Below, in pieces: positions 35,882-45,066 of a stretch of 64,000 bases of DNA (positions within the stretch are counted from its first letter, which is position 1; each line of letters starts with the position of its first letter). This DNA comes from Suilimivivens sp964614185 (GTDB lineage: Bacteria; Bacillota; Clostridia; Lachnospirales; Lachnospiraceae). The notes below the pieces were generated by a model, which was given only the letters and a program-made list of their open reading frames with translations, had not been told where the DNA came from and ran no database searches. The position numbers and the translations under genes are program-made. The stretch is taken from NCBI GenBank assembly GCA_964614185.1, contig CAZTKJ010000006.1:26263-90262 (forward strand), in the 5' to 3' direction.

Positions 35882-36407
35882 ATCCTGCAACCTCCAATCT
35901 TTTTTTTATTACGGTTTTTGCTTTGTGCAGCCGGCTTTTTACAGTACCTTCCGGAAGCTTTAAACAGTCTGCAATTTCCTTTATGGAAAGTTCCGCAGAA
36001 TAATACATGCAGACGGGTATTCTATACTTTTCTGAAAGTTCTGCAATGCATTGATGTAACAAGCGGTCCTGTTCCCTTAAGAGAACTTCTTCTTCCGGCA
36101 TTTTACCTCCCATATCAGAAGAAAGCCCTCCGGTATCTGTCATTTCATTCAGACTTTCCATGCCTGCTATTCTCTGTCTCCATGCATATTTCCGCCGCTT
36201 GTTTTTCCACAATCTGATAGAGACAGATAAAAGATAGCTTTTAGGATTCTGATCCATGGCAATTCTATCTAAAAGTTCCACTGCTTTCATAAAAGTATCC
36301 TGATACAGATCCTCTCCTTCCCAGACATTTCCTGTTATCTGTCTGCAGAAGCTGTAAATATCCTTTCCATAAATATCCACACACTGTTCCAGTTCCGTAA
36401 TGGTCAT
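35871..36407 (-). CDS. ECF-type RNA polymerase sigma factor
   Basis: A 178-residue sigma factor: region 2 with DLYQDTFMKAVELLDR and PKSYLLSVSIRLWKN, region 4 with YSAELSIKEIADCLKLPEGTVKSRLHKAK. It directs RNA polymerase to promoters of an envelope or stress response and is coupled to the membrane partner encoded after it. GGAGG and AGGAG lie before ATG. Confidence 0.9.
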   Translation of the reverse strand: MTITELEQCVDIYGKDIYSFCRQITGNVWEGEDLYQDTFMKAVELLDRIAMDQNPKSYLLSVSIRLWKNKRRKYAWRQRIAGMESLNEMTDTGGLSSDMGGKMPEEEVLLREQDRLLHQCIAELSEKYRIPVCMYYSAELSIKEIADCLKLPEGTVKSRLHKAKTVIKKRLEVAGYDK

Positions 36408-36528
36408 TTCATACTGCTCCTTTACCTCCGCTGCACTCTACCCTGACGTCTAAGGTATTTACCCTTTCAATCATACATTGTAATAACTTTAAGAAAGGTT
36501 CACTGAATCAAAAAAACTGCTATGATCA

Positions 36529-37029
36529 TCATAACAGTTCTTCTTTCATCCTTCGTTCTTCTTTTTCTTTTTTAACTCTCACTCTGAGTTCTTTAAAAAA
36601 ATTTACCAACATGGCAGAACACTCTTCCTCAAGCACTCCCCTTGTTACTTTTACCTGATGATTAAATTGCGGCATTTCCAACAAATTTAATATGGAACCG
36701 CCGCATCCCGCCTTAGGATTCATGCATGCCATCACTACTTCATCAATTCTTGCCTGCACAATTGCGCCCGCACACATTTGACAGGGCTCTAATGTCACAT
36801 AAAGTGTACATCCCTCCAAACGCCAGTCCCCCAGCTTTTTGCTGGCCTTGCGGATAGCCGTAATTTCTGCATGTGCCAGCGTATTTTTATCTGTATTTCT
36901 GCGGTTATATCCGCGCCCGATAATCTTTTCCTGATAAACAATCACACAGCCTATTGGCACTTCTCCAAGGTTATACGCTTTTTTGGCCTGCCTGATGGCC
37001 TCCTTCATATACTTTTCCTGCCGGGTCAT
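36529..37029 (-). CDS. tadA: tRNA-specific adenosine deaminase
   Basis: Converts A34 to inosine in tRNA-Arg(ACG). Motifs: HAEITAI (catalytic HAE) and PCQMCAGAI (zinc PCxxC). The ATG at 37029 (MTRQEKYMKEAI) matches the family start; in-frame codons upstream run through the SRP RNA gene and are not protein coding. Length 166 with a charged tail KEKEERRMKEE. It is divergent from the SRP RNA gene, a neighbour also in other Firmicutes. Confidence 0.95.
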   Translation of the reverse strand: MTRQEKYMKEAIRQAKKAYNLGEVPIGCVIVYQEKIIGRGYNRRNTDKNTLAHAEITAIRKASKKLGDWRLEGCTLYVTLEPCQMCAGAIVQARIDEVVMACMNPKAGCGGSILNLLEMPQFNHQVKVTRGVLEEECSAMLVNFFKELRVRVKKEKEERRMKEELL

Positions 37030-37061
37030 AATCTGCCTTTTCTCTTTTACCTTTCCTTTAG

Positions 37062-37090
37062 TTGACAAACCTGCCAAAAACCAATATACT
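37062..37090 (+). promoter_or_regulatory. Strong promoter of the SRP RNA gene
   Basis: TTGACA (37,062-37,067), 17-base spacer, TATACT (37,085-37,090). Predicted start near 37,097. Confidence 0.7.
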
Positions 37091-37096
37091 ACTAAA

Positions 37097-37368
37097 GTAA
37101 TCGGAATGTTCCTATATTCCCTTACTGTTTTAATATTTTTATCACACGTAAGAGCATGGAGTTTATTTTTATGGAAACTGCCATGGCTGCCCTTTATAAG
37201 TGGCGTTGACGGATGGGTCTTACGCAATAGAAATCTGCGAACCGTGTCAGGTTGGGAACAAAGCAGCACTAAGCAGAATCTTCTATGTGCCGTGAGGGTG
37301 CCTGTCCCAAGTTAACTATAAAGGTAACGCATGGCAGTTTCCCTAAGGATAAAAGCCATGCTTTCCTT
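37097..37368 (+). ncRNA. SRP RNA (large Firmicute type)
   Basis: The conserved domain IV appears as GTGTCAGGTTGGGAACAAAG with GCAGCAC directly after (37,244-37,270), the Ffh-binding hairpin. Long helix 5 pairs GGAAACTGCCATG (from about 37,169) with CATGGCAGTTTCC (to about 37,345), CCTTTATA with TATAAAGG, and AGCATGG with CCATGCT near 37,360. With the promoter this gives about 270 nt, the size of the Bacillus/Clostridium form with an Alu domain. Ends are estimates. It guides membrane protein insertion with Ffh. A TTCCTTTT tract follows the last stem. Confidence 0.88.
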
Positions 37369-39300
37369 TTAGCCAGCTTCATTTTCTTTTTGCTGGACAG
37401 CTTTCTTTCTTTTCTTTTCTTTTTTAGCCTTATACATTTCACGGTCAGCAACTTCAATGAGATCTTCTAAATTCAGATTGTCTGCGGGCTTTACAATATT
37501 ATATCCCATACTTGCATCCAGCAGATACGGTTTTTGAGTGGATGCATTATATTTTTCAATTTCCTGCTGTACTCTTTTAATATAATCTCTGGCATCCTCA
37601 TCCGTATAGCCCTGTGACAGTACTACAAATTCATCCCCGCCATAGCGCATCAGAAGTTCGCCATGTCTGCGCGTCTGATTCAGTATATTTCCCATGGTTT
37701 TAATAAAGGTATCACCTTCATCATGCCCATATTTATCGTTAATGCTTTTTAATCCGTCGAGATCCAGAAACAGAACAAATAAATTATGATTATTTCTCCT
37801 TGCTTCTTCTATAATGCTAGGAGCAAACTTAAAAAATCCGGCACGATTAAAGATTCCTGTAAGAGTGTCATATACCCACATCCTGTTCAGTTTCTGCAGC
37901 ATGGCATTCATCATATTCTGTTTACGTATATTTTCAAGGGCATTGTTGATATTCATAATAAACAGATGAAACAGCTCACTGTCCATCATCAGCCTGCTAT
38001 TGCCAAGTACGCAGTAACCATAATATCTGTTCTGATAATGAAGCGGGATTATGGTATAAAATTTTCCTTTATCTTCTGCCGTTATTTCCGCAGGTAAAAG
38101 TTCCTCTACCGGGAATCGTCCATATCTTTCAAAGCTTCCATGACGATACATCAAAGGAATACAGATAAGAGGAGAATATTTTGTCATCATTTCCTGATGA
38201 GCTATTTCATCCATATAAGATACTCCATCTGTGGGAATATTTTCCCGTACTATACACATACACAGATAGAACTCCTCCGGATTCATAATCTTTACATATC
38301 GTTTTATTTCTACAAGAAGCTGTTCAAAAGTAGGCACTCCCGTAAAGTCTGCTGAAGAAGATTTAATGATTTCCGAATAAGATGTCACATGAAGCTTGTC
38401 CTCAATAATTTCTCTCTTAAATTCGTTGATATCCTCTTCTATGCCATCATCACATCCGCAGCTCTCAGAAAAAATAGGCTTGCATTTTAGGTCCTCTCCC
38501 AGCTGAATATTTTCACCATTAATAAATGCTTTCAGCTTCAAATAAGCCAGACTGCCCAGTTCCGTCTCCGGACGCTGCACACTGGTGATTTTAGGACAAT
38601 TATTTCTTCCTGCAAAAGCACAGTCATATCCTGTCAAGAGTACCTCTCCCGGAACATCATACCCCCTGTTCCGAAGTTCATAAAAGGCCCCCATAGCCAT
38701 CTCATCATTAGCCGCCACTACAGCATCCGGGAATTCACCTCTGCGTTTACAAAAGTAGTTGATGGCTTCCTTTCCACTTTCAGGATGGTAATCTCCATAG
38801 TATATGTACCGCTTATCCGCTTTTAGGCCATGATCTGCCAATGCCTTTTTAAAACTCTTTAATCTTCCTGCAGCATCCTGGTTTTCCTTCGGTCCCGAAA
38901 TAAATGCCAGTTTTTTTGCATGATGAGTCAAAATCAGATGCTCTACGATTTCATAGATGCCGGTAGCATTTTCCATGCCTATATAAAGCATTCCCTTATG
39001 CTTTACATTCAAACTGATACATGGTACTTTTGCCTGTCTGATACTTTGGACTACTTTGTGTATGACATCTTTGTCATATACAGTATCGCCGTGGAGTATA
39101 ACACCATCATAATCACTAAAATCGGGAAGTGAAAAAACAGCCGTTTCTCCCTGATTGTAACCGGATGTAGAATAAGTCCATGCATCACACGAAAAAATAT
39201 AAATATTGGTATCATCAGCAATTGCCTTTTCCAGTATTCCATTCATAATCCGGCGCTGGCTGTCAAAACGCATCCCACCTACTAATACAGCTATTTTCAT
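37369..39300 (-). CDS. LacI-type sugar-sensor domain fused to GGDEF diguanylate cyclase
   Basis: A 643-residue soluble protein. Residues 1-275 are a periplasmic-binding-like fold as in LacI regulators (KIAVLVGGMRFDSQRRIMNG, VVAANDEMAMGAFYELRNRGY, PGEVLLTGYD) but with no helix-turn-helix and no signal peptide, so it should sense a ligand in the cytoplasm. A middle helical/GAF-like part follows, then a GGDEF domain (about 470-625) with intact RYGGDEFVVL. The inhibitory RxxD site reads RHGE. It should make c-di-GMP in response to a small molecule. It converges on the SRP RNA gene. Confidence 0.85.
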   Translation of the reverse strand: MKIAVLVGGMRFDSQRRIMNGILEKAIADDTNIYIFSCDAWTYSTSGYNQGETAVFSLPDFSDYDGVILHGDTVYDKDVIHKVVQSIRQAKVPCISLNVKHKGMLYIGMENATGIYEIVEHLILTHHAKKLAFISGPKENQDAAGRLKSFKKALADHGLKADKRYIYYGDYHPESGKEAINYFCKRRGEFPDAVVAANDEMAMGAFYELRNRGYDVPGEVLLTGYDCAFAGRNNCPKITSVQRPETELGSLAYLKLKAFINGENIQLGEDLKCKPIFSESCGCDDGIEEDINEFKREIIEDKLHVTSYSEIIKSSSADFTGVPTFEQLLVEIKRYVKIMNPEEFYLCMCIVRENIPTDGVSYMDEIAHQEMMTKYSPLICIPLMYRHGSFERYGRFPVEELLPAEITAEDKGKFYTIIPLHYQNRYYGYCVLGNSRLMMDSELFHLFIMNINNALENIRKQNMMNAMLQKLNRMWVYDTLTGIFNRAGFFKFAPSIIEEARRNNHNLFVLFLDLDGLKSINDKYGHDEGDTFIKTMGNILNQTRRHGELLMRYGGDEFVVLSQGYTDEDARDYIKRVQQEIEKYNASTQKPYLLDASMGYNIVKPADNLNLEDLIEVADREMYKAKKEKKRKKAVQQKENEAG

Positions 39301-39408
39301 ATCTTCTTAACCTTTCAACGGATTGTTGACGTATGATTATACCTTATTTTATATTTTATATCATTTTTTTCCAAAAGTCACTATTTCGGGAAAGTTTTAC
39401 TATATTTT

Positions 39409-40221
39409 CTATATTTCAACCCTTCTCAGATAATATCCGAATTTTCCTATCTCCACAGGCCCTGCTGATTCAAAGCCTTCAAAGCCAAACATGACCGCAA
39501 CCATTTTTTCCCGTTCAAAAAAAACGCCGGGGACGCCTATATAAAAACAGACATTTCCCTTTGAACCCAGCTGGTCATCCCTGCCAAGTATCAAATGTCT
39601 GTAATTATAAAATCCGTGAAGCAGAAAACTGTTATTGACAAGTCTTTGACTGGCTTCCCTAAGTATCACAAAGTCCTTTGGCTCTATGGTGATAAATTCC
39701 CTCTCATCACCAAAAGGATGAATGGTCTGATATTGATTTTTTAGCTGCTCCCATTTATCGGGAAATACTGATACGGTCTTTACTTCCCTCTCATAAAGAT
39801 TTTTCCCTGTGGCCTCAGCAGCCTTCATATCCTCCATTTCCCCATGATTCTCAGTCACACTTTCTGTTATCTGCTGTATCTGTTCTGTTTTCTGCGTGGT
39901 TTGTCTCCACTTGCTTGCTATGATTCTGTCCTCATTCAATTTAATTTGGATAATATCTATTTTTTCCAAATTCATCGAAAAACTTTTTTCATAGCTGCCG
40001 CATCCTCTCTTCACTTCTATTCTTCCGATAGAGATTTCCTGCTCTTTGGCTATAATACAGATGGAATAAATACCATTTTGCTGCCTGCCGGCATCTCTGA
40101 CTTGGACTTTAATAAATGTTTCATCCCCTTCACCCTGCAAACTTGCAAATCCGGCTCCTGTAACTTTCCTCCCCTGCTCATACAGTGATAAATACATTAC
40201 TTTTTTTGCACAAAAAAACAA
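39409..40221 (-). CDS. DUF6128-like hypothetical protein
   Basis: About 270 residues. No signal or membrane segment. The C-terminal half (HPFGDEREFITIEPKDFVIL, then FYNYRHLILGRDD and GFESAGPVEIGKFGYYLR) resembles what I recall as DUF6128, a Lachnospiraceae protein of unknown function. Start is uncertain: TTG 40221 has GGAGGG 8 bases upstream, while in-frame ATGs at 40245 and 40197 have no clear RBS. The first codons overlap the terminator of the upstream regulator gene. Confidence 0.6.
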   Translation of the reverse strand: MFFCAKKVMYLSLYEQGRKVTGAGFASLQGEGDETFIKVQVRDAGRQQNGIYSICIIAKEQEISIGRIEVKRGCGSYEKSFSMNLEKIDIIQIKLNEDRIIASKWRQTTQKTEQIQQITESVTENHGEMEDMKAAEATGKNLYEREVKTVSVFPDKWEQLKNQYQTIHPFGDEREFITIEPKDFVILREASQRLVNNSFLLHGFYNYRHLILGRDDQLGSKGNVCFYIGVPGVFFEREKMVAVMFGFEGFESAGPVEIGKFGYYLRRVEI

Positions 40222-40268
40222 CCTTACATCCCTCCATAAATCCATTATATGTAAGGAGTAAGGTTGTT
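40208..40268 (-). terminator. Intrinsic terminator after the CdaR/PucR-like gene
   Basis: Minus strand AACAACCTTAC pairs with GTAAGGTTGTT, followed by TTTTTT. It lies 10 bases after the regulator stop and overlaps the start region of the next gene. Confidence 0.7.
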
Positions 40269-40277
40269 CATTACCGA

Positions 40278-41369
40278 TTAATAATTTAATGAATCCAAAT
40301 ACTTCATATAATTTACCACCATCATGGCAATTTTAAATGTCAATGCATCATCAAAGGTTCTTACATCCAGCCCGGTACTTTTCTCCAGTTTTTCAATCCG
40401 GTACACCAGGGTGTTCCTGTGAACGAACAGCTGTCTTGAGGTTTCCGACACATTCAGATTATTCTCAAAGAATTTATTGACAGTAGTCAGCGTTTCTTCG
40501 TCAAAATCTGCCGGATCGTTTTCTCCAAAGATTTCATCAATGAAAATCTTGCACAGATTGACCGGAAGCTGATAAATCAGTCTGCCGATGCCAAGACTTC
40601 CATATGCATTGACTCTTTTTTCTACATAGAAAATTTTACCTACGTCCAATGCCATAAGTGCTTCCTTGTAAGATTTTGATACATCCTTCAGCTCGTCTAT
40701 AATCGTACCATAGGCTACACGTACATTCATCATGGCTTCCGTATTCATCATATCTACAATTGTATTGGCTATCTGCTCAACAGCCTCATATCCTTCATCC
40801 AAAGACAGGGATTTAATAAGAATCACATTGGTTTCATCTACTGCTGTAATAAAGTCTCCTGACTGGGGAGAAAACAGACCTTTTAAGAGTTCTCCGGCTG
40901 TATTGTCCTTTTCTTTATCAGTTTCAATGATCAGCACTACTCTGGGAACTTTCTCTTCGATATGAAGTTTCTTGGCTCTGTTATAAATATCTACCAAAAG
41001 CAGATTATCAAGAATCAGGTTCTGGAAAAAATTATTTCTGTCAAAACGCTCCTTATAGGCTACCATCAGCTGCTCAATCTGGCTCACAGCAATTTTCCCA
41101 ATAATATAAGTGTCTTCGCTGCTTCCTCTGGCTACCAGCACATATGCCAGTTCTCCCTCATCTACAATTTTCAGCAAATGATCTATTCCGATAACCTGAC
41201 TGTCAGCAGGAGAATCCACAAAATTCTTGATAAGCTCCGCCTCTATATCCTTACTGTCAAAGGTTGAAGCTATTGCCGATCCATCCGGACTGAATACACA
41301 CAGATCAACTCTGGTGATGGCACGCAGTTCTTCAATACTTGTTGCTATTACTTGTGCTGATATCATCAT
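40278..41369 (-). CDS. CdaR/PucR-type transcriptional regulator
   Basis: About 363 residues from ATG 41369 (GGGGGG upstream). The N-terminal sensor part (ISAQVIATSIEELRAITRVD) resembles the sugar-diacid recognition domain, the middle is a GGDEF-related inactive domain (RVAYGTIIDELKDVSKSYKEA) and the C-terminus is the PucR/CdaR helix-turn-helix (FFENNLNVSETSRQLFVHRN). Such proteins control use of carboxylates or sugars. It follows the sugar-ABC ATPase gene after a terminator. Confidence 0.85.
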   Translation of the reverse strand: MMISAQVIATSIEELRAITRVDLCVFSPDGSAIASTFDSKDIEAELIKNFVDSPADSQVIGIDHLLKIVDEGELAYVLVARGSSEDTYIIGKIAVSQIEQLMVAYKERFDRNNFFQNLILDNLLLVDIYNRAKKLHIEEKVPRVVLIIETDKEKDNTAGELLKGLFSPQSGDFITAVDETNVILIKSLSLDEGYEAVEQIANTIVDMMNTEAMMNVRVAYGTIIDELKDVSKSYKEALMALDVGKIFYVEKRVNAYGSLGIGRLIYQLPVNLCKIFIDEIFGENDPADFDEETLTTVNKFFENNLNVSETSRQLFVHRNTLVYRIEKLEKSTGLDVRTFDDALTFKIAMMVVNYMKYLDSLNY

Positions 41370-41403
41370 TTTGACCCCCCAATTCTGCAATTTCCTGTTT
41401 CAC

Positions 41404-41432
41404 AAAAAGAGGGATGCAATTTGCATCCCTCT
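41404..41432 (-). terminator. Intrinsic terminator after the ugpC-type gene
   Basis: AGAGGGATGCAA/TTGCATCCCTCT perfect stem followed on the minus strand by TTTTT, 12 bases after the stop. Confidence 0.85.
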
Positions 41433-41444
41433 CTTAGATTATTC

Positions 41445-42554
41445 CTAGTTTGTAATAACCTGTTCTGTTTCTTTGTCAAATACGTGAATCTTATCAACGT
41501 CGAATGCGAACTTAACGGTATCACCAGGTCTTGCATTTGTTCTGGAATCAACTCTGGCAGTAATAGGGAATTCAGCCAAATCAAAATATAAGTAAACTTC
41601 TGCACCAAGTAATTCGTAAACTTTGATAGTAGATTCAAATACGCATTTAGCTGTCTGAATATATGTTTCTGAATCATATACATCTTCAGGACGGATACCA
41701 AATGTAACGGTCTTTCCGTTGTAACCTGCATCGATCAGCTTCTTAGATTTATCAGCAGGAAGAGGAATACTGCTTCCAGCAACCTTTAAGTTTGCTACAT
41801 CACCCTGAACATCTACTACTGCATCTAAGAAGTTCATCTGAGGTGATCCCATAAATCCTGCTACGAATAAGTTAGCGGGTTTCTCATACAGATTCTGAGG
41901 TGTATCTACCTGCTGAACAACACCGTCCTTCATAACTACGATTCTGTCACCAAGTGTCATAGCTTCTGTCTGGTCATGTGTTACATAGATGATGGTAGTA
42001 CCCAGTCTCTGATGTAATTTAGCAATCTCAATACGCATCTGCACACGTAACTTAGCATCCAGGTTTGAAAGAGGCTCATCCATAAGGAATACCTTAGGAT
42101 TACGAACGATTGCACGACCCATAGCAACACGCTGTCTCTGACCACCTGATAAAGCCTTCGGCTTACGATCAAGAAGAGGAGTTAAGTCAAGAATCTTTGC
42201 TGCTTCCTTAACCATTTTGTCGATTTCATCCTTCGGTACCTTTCTTAACTTAAGGCCGAAAGCCATATTGTCATATACGGACATATGAGGATACAGAGCG
42301 TAGTTCTGGAATACCATCGCGATATCTCTGTCCTTGGGTTCTACATCGTTAACCACTCTGTCACCAATTTTCAATTCACCTGAAGAAATATCTTCAAGAC
42401 CTGCAACCATACGAAGAGTTGTAGACTTACCACATCCTGAAGGTCCTACGAAAATAATAAATTCCTGATCAGCGATTTCAAGATTGAAATCCTTTACTGC
42501 TTCGAATCCATTAGGATATACTTTGCAGATGTTTTTTAATGATAAACTTGCCAT
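41445..42554 (-). CDS. ugpC: Stand-alone sugar ABC transporter ATPase (MsmK/UgpC type)
   Basis: A 369-residue ATPase with Walker A GPSGCGKST, signature LSGGQRQR, Walker B VFLMDEP, and the MalK-like C-terminal domain (FGIRPEDVYDSE). RBS AAGGAGG. No permease or binding-protein genes are adjacent, and a terminator closes it, so it probably energises several sugar importers encoded elsewhere, as MsmX and MsmK do. The 210 bases upstream hold a TATACT element but no clear -35 partner. Confidence 0.92.
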   Translation of the reverse strand: MASLSLKNICKVYPNGFEAVKDFNLEIADQEFIIFVGPSGCGKSTTLRMVAGLEDISSGELKIGDRVVNDVEPKDRDIAMVFQNYALYPHMSVYDNMAFGLKLRKVPKDEIDKMVKEAAKILDLTPLLDRKPKALSGGQRQRVAMGRAIVRNPKVFLMDEPLSNLDAKLRVQMRIEIAKLHQRLGTTIIYVTHDQTEAMTLGDRIVVMKDGVVQQVDTPQNLYEKPANLFVAGFMGSPQMNFLDAVVDVQGDVANLKVAGSSIPLPADKSKKLIDAGYNGKTVTFGIRPEDVYDSETYIQTAKCVFESTIKVYELLGAEVYLYFDLAEFPITARVDSRTNARPGDTVKFAFDVDKIHVFDKETEQVITN

Positions 42555-42766
42555 TTTTATTGCCTCCTTAAAATTTTGATTCTAAATCAAGTCTGAAAAC
42601 AGTATATCTAACTTTACTCCAATTAGCTATACCACTATTCCACAAAGATTTTCAATTACATTGTAAAAAATGCTAAGATTCTCTTTACATTTTATTGTCT
42701 CATGACAAATTGACTAATAAATCCTATATTTTCTATACATATTGTACAACCATATTCTGACAGGAC

Positions 42767-44281
42767 TTATTCTTCCTTCTCACTCCGGTCCCTGTCATCA
42801 TAAAATGCCAGCTGATTCTTTCCCCGTTTCTTCGCTTTATAAAGCGCCGTATCTGCAGCCTTGTAGAGTGCATCAAAGGTTGCCCCGTCTGCCGGGAACA
42901 CTGCAGCTCCGATACTGGCAGTGGCTGAATACTTTACATATTCCCCTGCCTGAAAATCCTCAAAGAATTTTACGAGTTTCTCTGCTTCTTTTAAAGTATT
43001 CTCATCATTTTTCAGGAACTTTAAAAATATGGTAAATTCATCTCCACCGGTACGGCCTATAATATCCGTCACCCGGAATATAGAACCTATGTTACGCCCA
43101 AAGGTTCTAAGCACCTCATCTCCAAAGGCATGTCCCAGGGTGTCATTAATCTTTTTAAAATTGTCAATATCCAGCAGGAACATCATAGCAAGGTCCTCCG
43201 GATGATGCTCCATGTATTCCTTTATCCGGTTCTCCGTTGCCAATTTATTGGTAAGACCCGTAAGAAGATCCGTATCTGCATTTTCACGAAGCTTTTTGGC
43301 CTGTTCTGCATTTCTCTTCTTACTGGCAGCATTGACAACAGAAAAAATGATAAGGAAGAAAATTGAGACGCCTATTATCTGCCACATCAAGGCATTGCTC
43401 TTTTTCCAATAACTCTTTTCTTTTTTGGAGACATAATCCTGGTTCACTCCAATGACTATGGCCCATTCATTGATCTGAACAGGAGCATAAACCAGAGTTT
43501 TCTCTTCACTGCCTTCTTTTGATTCTGCATAAAAACAGCCTGTTATCCTGTTCCTGAGATGCTGCTTTGCTTTCTCTATTCCTTCCTTGAAATCCCCGTC
43601 AATATTGTTCCACAAATTGGAATCTGTAAAATAATTGCTTTCATAATTACTGTTTGTTAAAATGGTGCCGTCTGTGGTTATCAGCACTGCAAAGCATCCG
43701 GTTTCAAACTCCGTAACAATCCGCATCCTGTCATAAAGCGTCTCTACCGGATAAAAGATCAGCAGGCTTCTGTCAATGCCTTCCCCAACAGGAACGATCA
43801 GCAGAATAACCCCCTCTCCACTCTCATCATCTTCTATATATGTATATTTAACATCTGATACTTTTGAAATTTTTTCGTAATAGCTATACTTTGTTAAATC
43901 CAGCTCTCTAAGTTCTTCTCCGTCCCATTCAATGCCCAGTCCGCCACTTTCACGATAAATAACCCGGCTTGCATCTGTATATCTGAAAATAGCAGAAGCC
44001 GCACTGATAATATCATCCTGCTGTGAACTTTCTTTACCGGCAAGCTGGAAAGCTGCCATTTCTCCGCAAAGACTTGTTGCATGCAGGTCCGTATAGATTT
44101 GTCCGGCATGATTGTTAGCAATTGTTGTCATCTGGTTCTTATAATATTCTTCTCCTCCACGTCTTATCTGGATAAAAAAATTAAAGACCATAATGCTAAT
44201 CACAATAACCGCACTAATGGTAAGAACCATTCTCTCTGTCAGTTTTCTTTTTTCTTCATTCATGTTGATACCCGTCTGCAT
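42767..44281 (-). CDS. Membrane-bound diguanylate cyclase with extracellular sensor
   Basis: A 504-residue protein. A first membrane helix (residues 19-37) and a second (about 297-317) enclose a dCache-like extracellular domain of about 260 residues; the cytoplasmic GGDEF domain (from TDLLTGLTNKLATENRI) has an intact RTGGDEFTIFL and a canonical RxxD inhibitory site (RVTD, five residues before). It makes c-di-GMP in answer to an outside signal and should be product-inhibited. A small palindrome TGCATGTTGTAACATGCA lies just before the start. Confidence 0.9.
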   Translation of the reverse strand: MQTGINMNEEKRKLTERMVLTISAVIVISIMVFNFFIQIRRGGEEYYKNQMTTIANNHAGQIYTDLHATSLCGEMAAFQLAGKESSQQDDIISAASAIFRYTDASRVIYRESGGLGIEWDGEELRELDLTKYSYYEKISKVSDVKYTYIEDDESGEGVILLIVPVGEGIDRSLLIFYPVETLYDRMRIVTEFETGCFAVLITTDGTILTNSNYESNYFTDSNLWNNIDGDFKEGIEKAKQHLRNRITGCFYAESKEGSEEKTLVYAPVQINEWAIVIGVNQDYVSKKEKSYWKKSNALMWQIIGVSIFFLIIFSVVNAASKKRNAEQAKKLRENADTDLLTGLTNKLATENRIKEYMEHHPEDLAMMFLLDIDNFKKINDTLGHAFGDEVLRTFGRNIGSIFRVTDIIGRTGGDEFTIFLKFLKNDENTLKEAEKLVKFFEDFQAGEYVKYSATASIGAAVFPADGATFDALYKAADTALYKAKKRGKNQLAFYDDRDRSEKEE

Positions 44282-44320
44282 GTTACAACATGCACTTAAT
44301 CTATTATTGATTATGCATTT

Positions 44321-45037
44321 TTATTCAACTTTATCTTCCTGTTCTTCTTCTGGGAGTTCTTCCATTGTCTGTTCTTCTTCAGGAATCTCTTCCATTGTCC
44401 ATTCTTCATCAGCAGTCTCCGCATTCTCCGGTTCAAAGCGCTGAAAACTCGTTTTATAAAGAAGGGCATTTAAAAATGCCGGCCCGGATATTCCCAGTAC
44501 AAGGGCAATTGGTGTAATTTGCGGGATAAATATGATAATCCCTATGGGAAGCAGCCAGCATATCATCATAACCACTGTCTTAGGTAAATTTAAGATCCCC
44601 ATAAACAAAGAGTTCCTGTATGTATTCACAATACTGTTTTCATATCTAGCCAGTAAGGGGAATAAATGTATGGTTGCAAACAAAACCAGAATTGCCACTG
44701 CCAACAGTACAATCTGCAGCCATCCCGGAAAATTGATCTGGGAATATCTGAAAATCAGAAAATCACCTGCCAGAATACAGATTGCCAAAAGCAGGATAAG
44801 CCAAATCAAAGTAGCCTGCTTAAAGTTCTGTTTAAAAGATTTAAAAAAAGATTTGGTAATATATCCTTCTTCATTTTTAACCATTTTAAGAAGCACATAA
44901 TGAAGAGCCGTCATGGATGCCCCGATTGTAATAATCGGAATGCAGCATATAGTCATCAGTAAATTAAGATAAATTAAATCTGCCAGCCTGTTTAAGACCC
45001 GTATAAACGGACTATCAATATCCAGTATTTTTCCCAT
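44321..45037 (-). CDS. YesL-like (DUF624) membrane protein with acidic repeat tail
   Basis: About 238 residues with five to six membrane segments; the N-terminus (DSPFIRVLNRLADLIYLNLL) is typical for YesL/DUF624, often found with carbohydrate-use genes. The C-terminal 35 residues are acidic and hold a ten-residue tandem repeat (EEWTMEEIPE, EEQTMEELPE). Start ATG 45037 has AAGGAG 9 bases upstream. Function unknown. Confidence 0.8.
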   Translation of the reverse strand: MGKILDIDSPFIRVLNRLADLIYLNLLMTICCIPIITIGASMTALHYVLLKMVKNEEGYITKSFFKSFKQNFKQATLIWLILLLAICILAGDFLIFRYSQINFPGWLQIVLLAVAILVLFATIHLFPLLARYENSIVNTYRNSLFMGILNLPKTVVMMICWLLPIGIIIFIPQITPIALVLGISGPAFLNALLYKTSFQRFEPENAETADEEWTMEEIPEEEQTMEELPEEEQEDKVE

Positions 45038-45066
45038 TTGCACATTCTCCTTTGCATGTCCCTTTA

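Noticed and set aside
37030..37269. N-terminal extension of tadA by about 80 codons
   Set aside because: It is antisense to the SRP RNA and its promoter; TadA homologues start at the ATG at 37029.
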